Positions 44,195 to 56,542 of a stretch of DNA of 64,000 nucleotides are shown piece by piece. Positions within the stretch are counted from its first letter, which is position 1; the number at the start of each line of letters is the position of its first letter. This stretch comes from Silene latifolia (taxonomy: Eukaryota; Streptophyta; Magnoliopsida; Caryophyllales; Caryophyllaceae). Position numbers and translations under genes: made by a program. The stretch lies in NCBI RefSeq assembly GCF_048544455.1, contig NC_133531.1:63774099-63838098 (forward strand). The letters are read 5' to 3'. The notes below the pieces were generated by a model. That model was not told the origin of the DNA. It searched no databases and saw only the letters and a list, made by a program, of their open reading frames with translations.

Positions 44195-46000
44195 ATGGAC
44201 GCCAGTTCTTTGCCCTCTGCTAGTTCATCTTCCAGCCCTTCTTCGAGCGAGCCGCTGGTCCCCGTTGTTGCCACTAGCTCGCCTTGGTCACCACCGCAAA
44301 GCACGGATTCTACTTGTCTCTGCGTTTGCAGGGGAGTGTGTACGCCGACCAGCTCGGTAGGGAGCTCGTTCAGGCTTCACCAGCCACTACTCCTAGGCCC
44401 TTCTCTCTTGGATCATGGATTCAGCCCCGTTTCAGCAGCACTGGTATCTCGCCACCGAGGCCACACCAAAGAGGCTAGCCGATTAGCCATCACTTCCAGC
44501 CCTTCTGAGGCTGTTGCTACGGGGGAGAGCGCACTCACACCTCTACCGAAGATGCCCACGGTACGTTTCACTTCAGAGGCTCACCGGAAACGGTTAGTCA
44601 CTTTACTTCGTTGCCCTCTCTCCCCCACCCGTTTCCTGCACGAGCCGACCTAGAGACCTTAGACATTTATGAGGAGGGTCGTAGTTTGTTAAATGGGACG
44701 GGTATGTCGGGTCGATTACCATGCAGGAGGCTACCATTCGTACCTCTACTTACGAGTTTTTTAGCTCCTACTCTTTTGACACCGACTCTTACCAGCCGAC
44801 CACTCCAGTTCTCGCATTCACTTTCGACTCCGCAACGAGTCGCATCACTGGACCTTGGCCAAGTTTGGGCAGGTTTTGGGACTAGTTAGTGACGGTCCCA
44901 CCGCCCCACCTCGAGACCTCCTTCAGCCACTTTGGGCTGCGCTTACTCACACCCCCTTCCAGGCACGGAAGGGAGCTCATGTTCACTTACCTGCGCCCCA
45001 TTACTACTTGCGCCTCGTTAGGAGAGACTATTTTTGGGCGCCCGAGCCCAATAACGTGACCAACACCGAGCTAGCGATTCTCGCGGGGTACCTCAACATT
45101 GACTACGGTACCCCGTTTGTTCTAAACATTGCCTATCCGGTAGCTCAAAGCATTGGAACGGAATTGGGACTCGGGTCAAGACCGCGATTGTTCTGCGGGG
45201 CTGGTGACTAGGATTGCCCGCCACCTTTACCCAGTGAGCCCGGACTCACTGCACCTGATCAGATGGCTCATCTTGACCTGGAGGCCATGGCTGACTTGAC
45301 CTGGTTCCCAAAGGCGAAGGGGAGTGTGAGGACGTGGAAGATCTGTGGTTCCACGTCTGTTACCTTGTCGTGCTCTACCCTTCCCCCACTTTTACCGCTC
45401 TCATCTGCTGCTGAGGGAGCGAGGCCACCTCCACCTACCTACCACCTTACCTTCACCCCTCCTTCTTCTTCTAAGAAGAGGAAGCGGGAGGCCGGAGCAT
45501 CTTCTAGCTCTCAGGCTCAGACTCAGGCCCAGGCTGGACCGACCCCCACGCCTCAGCCCTCACACACACAGACTCATACTCCACCTCCACTTGACCCTCC
45601 TTCTGGTTCGGTTTTTCCGGCCAATTTTGTCTGCCCTCCTGTCTTAGAGGCGCCCGAGGTCATGGACCAAGGGCGTCGTGATGCCGCGCTTTCGGATCTG
45701 TGCAGGTACATCACTGAGATGAGACGGGATATGGCTTTGGCTGTATTCCCGCTCTACGAGTTCCACATCCGAGCCCGGTGACCGATTCCGGAGGGGTGGC
45801 CGCATCCTTCCTTCTACCGATACCCAGCGGACGGGTACCCTCCACTACCTTCTGACTCAGAGTCGGAGCCGGAGGAGACAGCGGTAGCACAAGAGGTGCG
45901 GTTACGGGCAGAGCAGGCGGCACAGCGAGCTGCCAGAGAGGAGGAGAGTGACCCTCCGTTCGTACCCGATCCGGAGGATCAGGATGGAGATGACTGAGTC
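44195..46000 (+). pseudogene. Athila-type second ORF of E2
   Basis: Begins MDASSLPSASSSSSPSSSEP. The block PTVRFTSEAHRKRLVTLLRC PLSPTRFLHEPT corresponds to VTFTNDSHRKAFMSLARKTI in E1. Later parts read LLQPLWAALTHTPFQARKGA and SKKRKREAGASSSSQAQTQA, followed by a Pro-rich stretch. The homologous order to E1 and the position before the 3' region support the same ORF family. Broken in about four places. Confidence 0.7.
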
Positions 46001-47831
46001 TCCCCCTTGTTTGCTGCTGGTTTGGGGAGACCGTTTTGTTGAGTCGGAGTACCTGAGAGACGGCGTTGCCGACGACGAGTAGCTACTGGTCTACTCACTT
46101 CCCCAGTTTTCTGGCTGGTTTGGGGAAGTTCGTGTTTTGTATGTTCTCTCACTCTTTTTATTTCGTCTCCTTTATTTTTATTTTTATTTTATTGGTTGTA
46201 TACCCCCATCCCCCATTTTTCTGCTGGTGTATGCTGGAGGACAACGAGGGCGTTGTCCGTTTTGGTTCGGGGAGGGTATTGCATCCTTTTGAGTCTGCAT
46301 CTGCATCTGTTTTGCATTCACGTTTAATTTTCAGTTTGCATTTGTTGTTTATTTTCAAAAAATTCAAAAATTCAAAAAATTTTCACGTTTATTTTTGCAT
46401 TTAGGTTGAGTCGGAACGGTAGATTCCCGTGATGAAATTGCACTTAACTTGTCAATTCACTTGAGCCTTGCACTTTATTGATGGTTTTTAGCTTTGTCAT
46501 ACGCATAGTCTACGAATTTCTGTTCAAATAATAGCCGATCGTTTAGACTTGACCGATAAATTGGCAAACTACTTAAAAATTCTGAGTTTTAGAGCCATAA
46601 CTGGTGCCATTCATGACCAGTTCATTAGGAATTTTGAGAGTAGTACTCCTTGCATAGCATGTTCGTCTCATTTGCACATTTATGACATTCAATTTCTCGT
46701 CAAATGCACATATTCGGGTTTGTGGTTGGTGTCACATGCAGGGAGGGTCTTGCAAATTCCCCTTTCTTTACATCCTTCACCCATTTAGCTCCACATTGAC
46801 CAAAACTTGCCTTTTTGACCCATTAGCCACATTCCAAACTAAGCCTGCCTAGTCAAGCTAGTTAGTCTGTCCTTTTGTGGTATGTTTTCCGTTGCAGTTT
46901 GGTCCGTAATTCCCGTTTGGAGTTGGTGTTTGTATTAAGGAAGGAGGAAAAGAAAAAAAAAGTATTGAAAAAGAAAAAAAAAGAGAAACGTGAAAGAAGA
47001 AAAAGAAAGAAAAAGAAAAGAAAAAGAAAAAAAAAAGAAGAAAAATGAAAAATGATGAGATTCACGAAAAAAAGAAAGAAAAAGTTGTGAAAAAGTTGGA
47101 CCCTCTTGTCAGAGTTGAGAAGATGTTTGAAGACGTACAATCGACAAGAGGGTTGGTTGTTCCAGTTAGTTGTCTCAGACGGTGTTTAAAAAAGGGAACT
47201 TTGTGACCGTCTAGCTCCTCCATTCTTATTCTATATTTTTTGAGGAGATTGTGCTTCCAGTCTAGTGAGTTTTGTGCCAAGTGAAGGGCACCTGTGTTTA
47301 GTCTTTCAGACAGTTGAGATTCGGATGGTTTATCATGGTCCTGTTAGGAACTAGCTTGACGCTTTTACCTCCACATTTCCATAACTTGTTTTACCTTTTC
47401 TCACCTGAACCTCACTATTCCCATATTACTTGCAAACCCTCGGCTGTGACGGACATTATTGGTTGGAGTGTGTGCATTAGTACTTGAATTGTCTTTCATT
47501 TTTGTTGCATGCATGCTATGTAGGTCGCAGTTAGGCGAGTGACTGTATTTTCTTCTCTCTTTTACATATAACATTTGCCCTTGCTTCATGAGAGAAGAGT
47601 GACCACGTGAGAGTCCGGTTTTGTTGGTCTTGCAAGGTCGATAGGTCAGCTTTATTTCTGAACAGCTTATAATTCGTTTGCGTATTGACTGCCTAGCTTT
47701 AACTGTTGATTTCTGTTGCATTAAAGTGGTTCAAGTAGATAAGTTAAGCTAGCTCTGAGTTATCATGTCCGTTCCATTAGTTTAGTTTTGAGTTTACTCG
47801 AGGGCGAGTAAAGGTTTGGTTTGGGGAGATT
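46000..47831 (+). other. E2 3' region without genes, with a long purine tract
   Basis: Non-coding sequence between the second ORF and the 3' LTR. It includes T-rich stretches (46150-46400) and an almost pure A/G tract (46934-47090), and it ends in the purine tract TTTGGGGAGAT next to the LTR. Confidence 0.8.
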
Positions 47832-49359
47832 TGATACGTGCCTAATGTATAGTCTTTTTGGCCTATTTCAGCACGTATTTCTATGCATTTATATACTGTT
47901 TTTATAGTATTTTGCCCCGAATTGGCTACTTTGGTGTATTTTGTCCTTTTTGTAGGGATAATCGCGGAAGTAGCGGAACCATGCTCCATTTCGTCCTTTT
48001 TGCATGCATTTAGAGGAGACGGGATTATCCCGGAGTGAGATGTTGCACTTAGAAGTGTCGCTGCATGCATTACGAGGCACTTGGGTGAAGACGTGAGCTG
48101 AATTGAAGACCCAAGTGGTCTATCGAGCTGTTTGGAGGTCGATCGAGTGGTTCCAAGGCTCCCTGAGGCTCGATCGAGAGGTTCCTTCCTCGATCGAGTT
48201 AGCTGAACATGACTAAGTCCTCGATCGAGTTGGTTGTTGGTCGATCGAGGGACTTCTGCTGAGACATGGGTCGATCGAGTGGTTTTGCCTACTCGATCGA
48301 GAGGTTTTCGACATATTGGGCTTTAATCAGTCCGTGTTTTATTATTTCCGCATAAACACTTAGGGATTTTTGGCTATTTAACCTATGTTTTACGAGGTTA
48401 TTAGTCATTCATTCTTACTATTCCTTTTTACTATTCTTCTTTTTACGATCTCTTTGACTATCATTCACATTAGAACTACTGCTACTTTTTCCTACGTTAC
48501 TCTTCTCCTTTTACTGTTGCTTGCATTTTGGGATTATTTCACTCGGACTCGGTTGTTCTTTACGCCGGAATCGCTTAGATTGTAATCTCCTTTCTTCTTT
48601 AATAATAATTAACCTTCTGTTGCTTTCAATTCTTGTTATTGTTATTATTCTTTCTTGCCCTAATTTCTATTATTGAATTCTATTATTATTTCATTATGTC
48701 ATCTGCTGGGAATTTGTTTGCTGTTAGTTCATTTACGAATATGAGTAGCTAAACCCTTTCATGTTGGGATTAGGGGATCTGCGGTAGAATAATGACGACG
48801 TAAGTGAATGAATTAGACGAATTGACTAAGAGACTCTGTCACTATAGCAATATAACTGTAATTCTCGACCTAGTTGAGTGCACGCTTCTATGTCACCCAT
48901 TAATCTGGCTACAATTAATCCTGGATCGAAAGATTGGACTATATAGGCCTGCTATAAACAGTAGACTACCCTAATGAGGACGAAAGTTGAGTTAGTGGTA
49001 TTTTAGGGTGGGAAGTGGACCGAAAGGACCTTCTAATATCCGTCTCGCATTAGTTCGTTTGAGTCATTTACTGCTAAATTGTTGTACTACCGTAGTGAAC
49101 CGAATTCCCGACATGTCTCCCTCTTATTGATAGTTTAATTCACTTCTTGCTTTACTGCTCTCGCCTCATTTCTCTTCCTTTCAACTCCGTAGTTAGAACC
49201 AAAATTTAATCAAACCCAATTGTTACCATAAGATTAGAAATTGATAGCTGTAGTTACATTACCTCCCTGAGGATTCGATACTCAACTGCCTCTACTACAT
49301 TTTTAGTTGAGACCGTTAGGTTTTATTTTTGACAGGTACGCGACAGACGTGTCAGTTCC

Positions 49360-51260
49360 ATTGAGGCGTCTTATATTGTTCCAACTTTTGAAAATCCAAA
49401 ATGACAAACTAGTTTCATGCATTACATTTTTGTGAATAAACTCCCCCACTTTTACACAAGAAATAGTGTCTTACTTGGTTTGGGGAAGTTCAAGCACAAG
49501 TATTGGGAGTCAATTCAAATTGTACTCTCCAACTAATAAATTCATGCGTCATATAGTGTAGTTTAGAATGCATCACTTGTGTAAATGTCATGTAGTTTAC
49601 ATTTTAGTGTAGAATTCATGCATTCTCATATTAGCTTGCATAATTTTCTATCGAATTGGCCATTGAGGACACTGCCCATACTAGTGTGGTGATGGGAAAT
49701 TCTAACTTGACTTTTAAATTAAAAATCATAAAAATTGAAAATTTTTGGAAAATACCAAAAACATGTCCTTTTATTTCAAAAACAAAAACCATAAAAATTA
49801 GAAAAATTAGAAAAACCAAAAACATGTTCATTCCTTTATAGTATAGAATTGTTTGTCTTGTATAGAATTGTTTGTTTTTTATCCTTATTTCATATTGATC
49901 GATTATGCCACATCCGAGACATGACGATTATGAAGACCGCATGGTATGATCTTTCCAATCTCTTTTTCCTCTTTATGTTAATGACTATGTGGCTTTATTT
50001 TGATTGATGCGGTATACACCAATGTGATTGTAGGGATTGTGCATTTAGCTTATATGACATACTAGTTGGTAGAAGCATATGCATTAGGTTGTATAAATGT
50101 TAGTTGCATCATGGCATGTAGTTGTATTTTAGAAAAAAAATTTGAAAACATCTATTTGGGAAACTTGACAAGTGTATATAAAGCTCTTGTAGATACTTTT
50201 TCTTCTTGAGATTTTGCTCACTAGAATGCTTCTAAAACACCATAGGATGTGTCATGCTAGTATCCTTTGACCCATGGATTAAGGCCTAGTCAAGAGTACC
50301 TTGTGGTGTGATAACTCCTTGGCTACCGTTTATTCAAAGGTGACATTTGAAGCCATGCACCATCTTCCACATTCTACCACATTTTGTCAACAAAAGGGAA
50401 TGAGCACAAAAATTGTTCAAATTTGATTTCAAGCATTGAAATGAAAAATCAAAAAGTTTGCAAAATCCATCAATGAAAAGAGGAGCAAAAATAGACTCCT
50501 ATGTTTCAAATATAAGCACCCTCGTTACTAATTGGGGTGACTTTGAAAGTATTCAAAAAATGTAAAAAGTTGTAATTGTCAAGCATCAAATGCCAAACAT
50601 CAAAGAAATGGCAAAAAAAATTGTTCTCAAATGTCAAATACCACAAAAAATTGGGGGGAATAACAAAAACAAAAGCAAACTCCCATTTGAAACTCAAAAC
50701 ATATTGAACCCTTTATCCATTGAACCCACTTTTATGCATGGTGGAGAAGGGATGACCCTTCCTCTTGTCTAGGCAAGAAGAGGAATTCCGCGATCCTATA
50801 GTGTTTCTAACACCATAAGGAGTCTACTCTTGACGAAAGCATTTAACGATTGAGGACAAAGGTACCCTAGCTTGACAAAACTTGGAGGTGATTTATTGGT
50901 ATCCTCCTAGGCTTAGTAGCTTGAAGAAACCGTATCTATAATGGAGTGTGTACCCTTAGATTGTTTCCCTTGTAGAAAATTTCCGCCACTTAGATGAGGA
51001 AAGTGGCTATTCATTTTTGTAGATGCATCCATTACTTGCTTTTATGTGCTTAATGCTTGGATGTATCGCCATTTTGGCAATCCCCACCTTGCCTTGTAAG
51101 AAGGTTTCCTACCTCATAGTTGTCTTGTTGTGAGTTGAAGGGGCGGAGTGAGACCCGCTAATTATCTCATATCAGTTATATTAGTAAGTTAGTTTAAATA
51201 AAGGTCCTAGTTTTAGTCACCTCTTTACTCGGGACGAGCAAAGGTTCGGTTTGGGATATT
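49360..51260 (+). other. E1 3' region without genes
   Basis: The rest of E1 right of the E2 insertion. AT-rich, no ORF over 70 codons that looks real. It ends in GGTTCGGTTTGGGATATT, the purine-rich stretch before the 3' LTR. The phrase AAAGGTT[TC]GGTTTGGG is shared with the same place in E2. Confidence 0.75.
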
Positions 51261-53019
51261 TGATGTGACTCATATTTGAGCGTATTTAGTCCCCGAATTA
51301 ACCCCGTTCCCATGCTTTATAGCACATAATTGGGTCATTTACTATCTTTAGATTGCCCTTTTGCATATTCTTTGAGGTTTTGTATCCTTGGTAGGAAACG
51401 AGTGCTAACCTTGCATTTACAAGGTAAAATGGAGCTAAATTGATCGCATCTCATGACCAAGCATCAAAGAGAACACCAATACTAGAGGCCTAAGTAGATA
51501 ATAAAGTGAAATGGGCAATGATGAAAGGATCCTTGCATCCCCGAAATGATCCCTGCGGATTGTTAGGGAGGAAAATAAGAAAAGCTGCTTGCCCAGGAAT
51601 CCGAGCGGATCGAGCACGATCCGGGCGTCTCCCAGCGGCATGATCCGAGCGCATCGAGCACGATCCGGGCGTCTCCCAGCAGCATGATCCGAGCGTCTTG
51701 TGCCATAGACGAGCGGATTGCAGCAGTCTAATTCGAGCGTCTTCCCCAGGATCCGAGCGGATCCTAAGGCAGAACAGCCCGTGCCTTACTTCAAGTAGCA
51801 CGGATCGTGGCAAGACTAGCACGAGAATATGCTCATTTCCTTCGAGAGGGGCATTTCCTCAACTTTTCTTAGGGTCTTAATAGTCATTTAAACCCTTAGT
51901 AACCCTAATCTTTGTACTTAATCTTTAGTATAAATACCCCTTTGTACTACCTAGATTAGCATGATCTCTTAATATTCTCTTAATCTCATTTTAATCCATC
52001 CTTAATTAGTTCTTAATACTCTCTAATTAGTTGTAATACAATTGATCAATATTAATCTCCACTTAATTTCTCTATTGTTCTTCATTTATTTTGGGTAATT
52101 AGAAGATTATTTGGGTTTATTTGGGAGATTGACATCCTTCCATCAATCATCAAGTACTTCTATTATTCTTTTGCTTTATTATTTGGATCATCTCCATATG
52201 TATAATTCTCTTTACCCTTGTTTAATTATTGCTAATTACTTTCATTTGTTCATCATGTTTAGCCTTGTTAGTTTGATTGACAATCTTATTAGGATGTTGA
52301 ATTTGATAATGAGTGAGTAGTCTCTTAGCTAGGGTTAATAGGGAATTAGGGAAAACAAACATGGGGAATGATTCATGCTTAATCTAATATATTTTCATAA
52401 TTAATTTGCCTGCTTGTTGTGATTTCAACTTATGCACATGTTATGTTTGATGAAATGCGAGCCTATGAATCCTTGCATTTTTTTATCCATCACCTATATT
52501 TTCAATGAGGCTTGTAAGCATATAAACCAACTCGAGCCTCATTAGACCATGCATAAAGTTGAATAGGAAGGATTAAGTTGACTTGTAGGTGTCGTACAAT
52601 CTAATCGATTCGGCTCCGGGACCCAAACCATCCTAGGGATTGTAAGCTTATACACCAACTCGATCCCATCACAACAATAAGTGCTTGCATATAATTGAGA
52701 ACATGTTTGTATGATCAATTCCCATGAATCCCCTATGAACTCATGACACCCTAGTGCCTTTAATCATTTGTTTACATCTCCATTTATTTACCTTGCTTTG
52801 TTTTTATTGATTTACTTTCTTCTTGTTAATTACTTAGACCAATTCCATCTCAACCCAATTTTGTGACACCCTTAGACAGAACCATTTGCAATTGAAAATA
52901 CTACATCAATACCCGTCCCTTGGGATCCGACCTTTACTTGCCTCTTTGCTAAGAGTAGTTCGTGAAGTTATAAATATTGTTTTGGTTGGTTGCTTTTGAC
53001 GACGAGTTTGACCGCATCA
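51261..53019 (+). repeat. 3' LTR of E1
   Basis: 1759 bp, starting TGATGTGACTC. It carries one extra unit of about 45 bases (GATCCGAGCG, CATCGAGCACGATCCGGGCG, TCTCCCAGC) in the motif cluster at about 51640-51690 compared with the 5' LTR. Confidence 0.93.
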
Positions 53020-53132
53020 ATACCCGTTTTGATAAACCTAAAGTTTATCATAAAGAAAATATAAGTGCTGAAACTCTCTCATGTAAATTTATTAATGGCA
53101 AGGTATTACACAACGACTAGGTATATTTGATA

Positions 53133-55479
53133 CTAGTTTAGAACCCGTGCAAAGTTGCACAGACATAAATAGGAAAAATATATAAATAATCTTAAAAAAA
53201 ATATTAGTTTAAGTGTCCACATCTTATGCAAACGGTTAATAGTAAAGGATAATAATAGACTTGGAAATCGACATATAAGAAAAGAGCACTTACAATATTG
53301 GTAACAACCTATAATATAGAGTATATAATATAATATCCTCTAATTCCTCTAATAATCGATATACTTGAATGACCACACCAATTCATACCATAATCATGAG
53401 GAAATGTTATACCGGTTCAATATCATGTCATACCCGTGAGTTGTAACTACACATAACGATAAAAAAAATAGAATGGAAAAAATATAACGATACAAGCTAA
53501 CAATTACTATGTATGACAGTATGAGTAAGTTTGATAGGAGTATATAAAGATGTTTTTGCTATAAAAATATTGTATGAAATTTTACATCAAATATGTTACA
53601 ACACTACTTTTCAAATACAAATGATGACTTGCTAAAAGGAAGATGCCCTAACTTAATCTCAAATGTTCCTTGCCACAAAGCAATATCAGCATAACCTTGT
53701 TATTTGAAAATACATAACTTAGGTTCTGTCGTATGCACATTACATAGGGTGTACGACTAACTGTAGAACAAATCCTCTATCCCATATTATGTCCCATCTC
53801 GTGTCCCATTACTTCTCGTAATGACACATTATCATATTGAGATATAATATTACAATTTTTATTATTTCTAGTGTGATGTGTCAAGATCTTAATGGAATGG
53901 GACATAAAAGTGGGATAGATAATCTCCACTACCATAGATAGGGGTGCCTGCATGAGACATTTTATTGACCCGATCATATTGTTAGTTGAGTAGTAGGGAG
54001 TAATTTAGCAACGTAGAGTAGTAGTTAGTGGAGTTTTACCATTGTAAAAAGCTTTTTCTACTCCAAATATCACACACCGCTATTGTAATTTCACATATAA
54101 ATTTAAAATTAGTACGGTTTTTTCAGATCATTTTATTGACCCAATAGATACATACTAAATTTTCATACTTCTAAAATTGCAATTTCAGGCCTTTATTCTA
54201 GAATCAGCAGAATAAGCTCTATATGAGTCGACTTGTTGATAAGAAAACGGACAGAATAATCACCTCAAGGAGAAATTTATCGCTGCAAAGTCAAAGTATC
54301 CATTACTCGCTGAAAAATGGATTATCCAAATAATACAAAAAATTGACAATTTAAGAAAAAAAGGAAAAATAAAGCAAACAGCAAATAAATTTAATTCATA
54401 CCGAGATCAAGCATGACATGCTCAAGGGTAATGCAAAATACTCTTATGCTCTTAGCAAGTATTTTGGATTTTAATTCAAGAGGTAGAAGTCAAGCTATAT
54501 GATTAAATCATATGCATAGCTTAATTAGTACATGAATTAAAACATTTGCAGCTTATTCTTTGGAATCCCTCCATTGAATGCATTGTGTACTGCATATGAT
54601 CTATAAGTTACAATCAGAAAATATAAATAGATTATTTGATGATTTAACTGAAAGAATCCATAAAATATTGAATTGCTATCCGAAAGAAGAGGAGAACCCA
54701 ATAAAAAAACCAAGTGTAAAATGATCAAAATGTTAGTATAACATCACAAAATACATACAACCATTTAGCCAAATACTCACTTTGTAGGATGATGACAAAT
54801 AATCAAAATTTCATTATTATAAAATGAAAAATAGTCAAAGAAGGCCTAATGAAACATGATATAACAATTCTACAACTGTAAAATATGCGAAAGTATTAAG
54901 CCGGTAAATAATGACTTCGTACTCCACTATAATTAATTGATGATTACTAATCTTAGCAAATTATAGAAAGCAACTCACCTACACTTTGATTGAGAGTTTT
55001 TAACAATTGAACATGATAAATCTGTAGTTAGTTTCTTTGTCAACAAATACATTATGGCGAAATGTGAAGAGGGTTTTAGGGTTTTGGAAGCCCGATATAA
55101 TGAGATTGAGAATGAAGGATTTGAGAGATTTGGTCTGTACATGAAGATGATATTTGCAAGATATTTGCACAATATTTAACTGAATATATATTCCACATTT
55201 TTTTATTTTCTAAAAGATATTTTAGATAGATTTAAACCTTCATAAAAGATTTGATGGATTTCCATATTCATTATTGATTACGTTGATTATTTGATTACAT
55301 AGTTAATTATTTTATTGCCTTTCTAGGTTGGCTGTAAAATTATTCTATATTTTGATCACAATACATATAAAGCTAGAGATATAGTAAAGGTGAGTGGGAA
55401 AATGGTAGTAGATAGAGAGCCCTATGATTGACACGTGTCATAGTGGTTCTTCTATTATACTTTTATATAGATAGATAGA
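53133..55479 (-). mobile_element. Probable non-autonomous Helitron
   Basis: On the minus strand the 5' end reads TCTATCTATCTATATAAAAG followed by GACACGTGTCA, the usual look of plant Helitron starts. The 3' end has a short hairpin GTGCAACTTTGCAC, then GGGTTCTAAA and CTAG, followed by T. The insertion is between A and T with no duplication (plus-strand A at 53132, T at 55480). The 2.3 kb between have no replicase-helicase ORF, so it would be non-autonomous. The short hairpin loop is unusual. Confidence 0.55.
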
Positions 55480-56059
55480 TTGAAGATCTAACCACTACTC
55501 GGAGTGTAATAAAGAACTTAAATGTTCATGTATGGATTGACATTATATTAAGAGGCTTGTAGCCACATAATGATTTTCTGAGTAGTTATTTTGTGAAAAT
55601 CACAGTTTGGTTATTATATGAACTCATTAGTCTCCAAAAGGAGCATTGTGATTCACCACATTTAAAATCCAACTGCATTATATGTTACTCCCCAAAAGAT
55701 TTTGTTAATGTACAAAAATGCCCATATAAATTCTTATCGGTGATATGAGAAATTAAGGTCTAGGGTGGTTATAGTTTTTACCACCTTAGGGGGAGAATGA
55801 TAAGGAAAAGCTGGTAAAAACAAACAAGTAAATTATCCCAACTGAACCTGAAGTTCAGTGGTTTGTTTTCAATATGAAATACATCAAGTAGAGGTTCATG
55901 GAATTAGAAATGATGATATTCATTTGGTTATGAAGATGTATTATGATACCACTTTTATCACCTTATCAAAATGTGATATGTTACATTAAAATCTATGATT
56001 TAATTATAGACAGTTTAGCCTTCACTACTACAGATACAGGCTATAACAACGGTCAAAAA

Positions 56060-56300
56060 CCGTTGTTATATAAAAAAGCGGACGTTGTTAAAGCGTCCGT
56101 TGTAGAAGGTTTTAACAACGGTTGGTTTACTTAAGGAAACCGTTGTTAAAACTATTAACCACGGTTTTATGTATAAAAACCCGTTGTGGAAGTGTGACTC
56201 AATTTTGGGGGGAAAGTTATAACAACGGGTTTTAATATACAAAACCGTTGTTATAACTAAAGACAACGGGTTGTTTTAAAACAACCGTTGTTGTTTGTTC
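56060..56300. repeat. Left subterminal repeats of the CACTA element
   Basis: Repeated AACAACGG[TG] and [CA]CCGTTGTT words in both orientations, at least ten within 240 bases. The right side has a matching set (57370-57665). Such arrays are the transposase binding sites in CACTA elements. Confidence 0.9.
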
Positions 56301-56542
56301 TTAAAAAATAAAAAAAATTAAATTAAATATTACTAGATGCATGCATAATTACGGCCTGTTAGAATTCCGATGCATGCATTATTACTGACATCACTGTACA
56401 TATGAACGGATAATATGGAATGAGAAGGGTTAGTAATAGGATTTGAAGCAGCATTATTGAGAGATATGATGATGATTATGGCACAACTTCCTAACATATA
56501 TATTAATTAAAAAGCAATTAACTCAACCCACACATTGCTTAG

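Larger units (their letters stand above)
38169..49354 (+). mobile_element. E2: young Athila-type element without pol, nested in E1
   Basis: LTRs 38169-39688 and 47832-49354 (1520 and 1523 bp), both from TGATACGTGCC to ACGTGTCA, differ at only about eight positions plus a small change near the end (about 0.5 percent), so the insertion is recent, probably a few hundred thousand years. A perfect tRNA-Asp primer site TGGCGCCGTTGCCGGGGA (39694-39711) and a purine tract TTTGGGGAGAT (47820-47830) are present. Contents: gag and protease (39814-42300), a motif cluster (43040-43235), a leader with a putative intron, an Athila-type second ORF (44195-46000) and a 3' region with a purine tract. No RT, RNase H or integrase. 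Coding parts are broken in about four to six places. Confidence 0.95.
38164..49359 (+). repeat. GTTCC target duplication around E2
   Basis: GTTCC at 38164-38168 and 49355-49359 flank E2 exactly, as expected for a 5-bp staggered integration. Confidence 0.9.
30485..53019 (+). mobile_element. E1: Athila-type Ty3/Gypsy element without pol, carrying E2
   Basis: Complete ends: LTRs 30485-32197 and 51261-53019, both starting TGATGTGACTC and ending near TTTGACCGCATCA, with target duplication ATACC at 30480-30484 and 53020-53024. A tRNA-Asp-like primer site (32202-32219, three differences from the usual TGGCGCCGTTGCCGGGGA) follows the left LTR. Contents: gag and protease (32336-35196), a CpG-rich motif cluster (35580-36050), an Athila-type second ORF (36405-38018) and a long 3' region. 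No RT, RNase H or integrase is visible anywhere, so it is non-autonomous, like the described TR-GAG elements. Compared over 345 bases, the LTRs differ by about 4 percent, suggesting about 1.5-3 million years. Coding parts are broken in about four to six places. Confidence 0.92.

Noticed and set aside
46158-47140. Lys- and Phe-rich open frames
   Set aside because: They are readings of the purine tract and T-rich stretches in the non-coding 3' region of E2.
53777-55172. Short open frames within the Helitron candidate
   Set aside because: None exceeds about 66 codons, composition is that of AT-rich non-coding DNA, and no replicase or helicase motif is seen.
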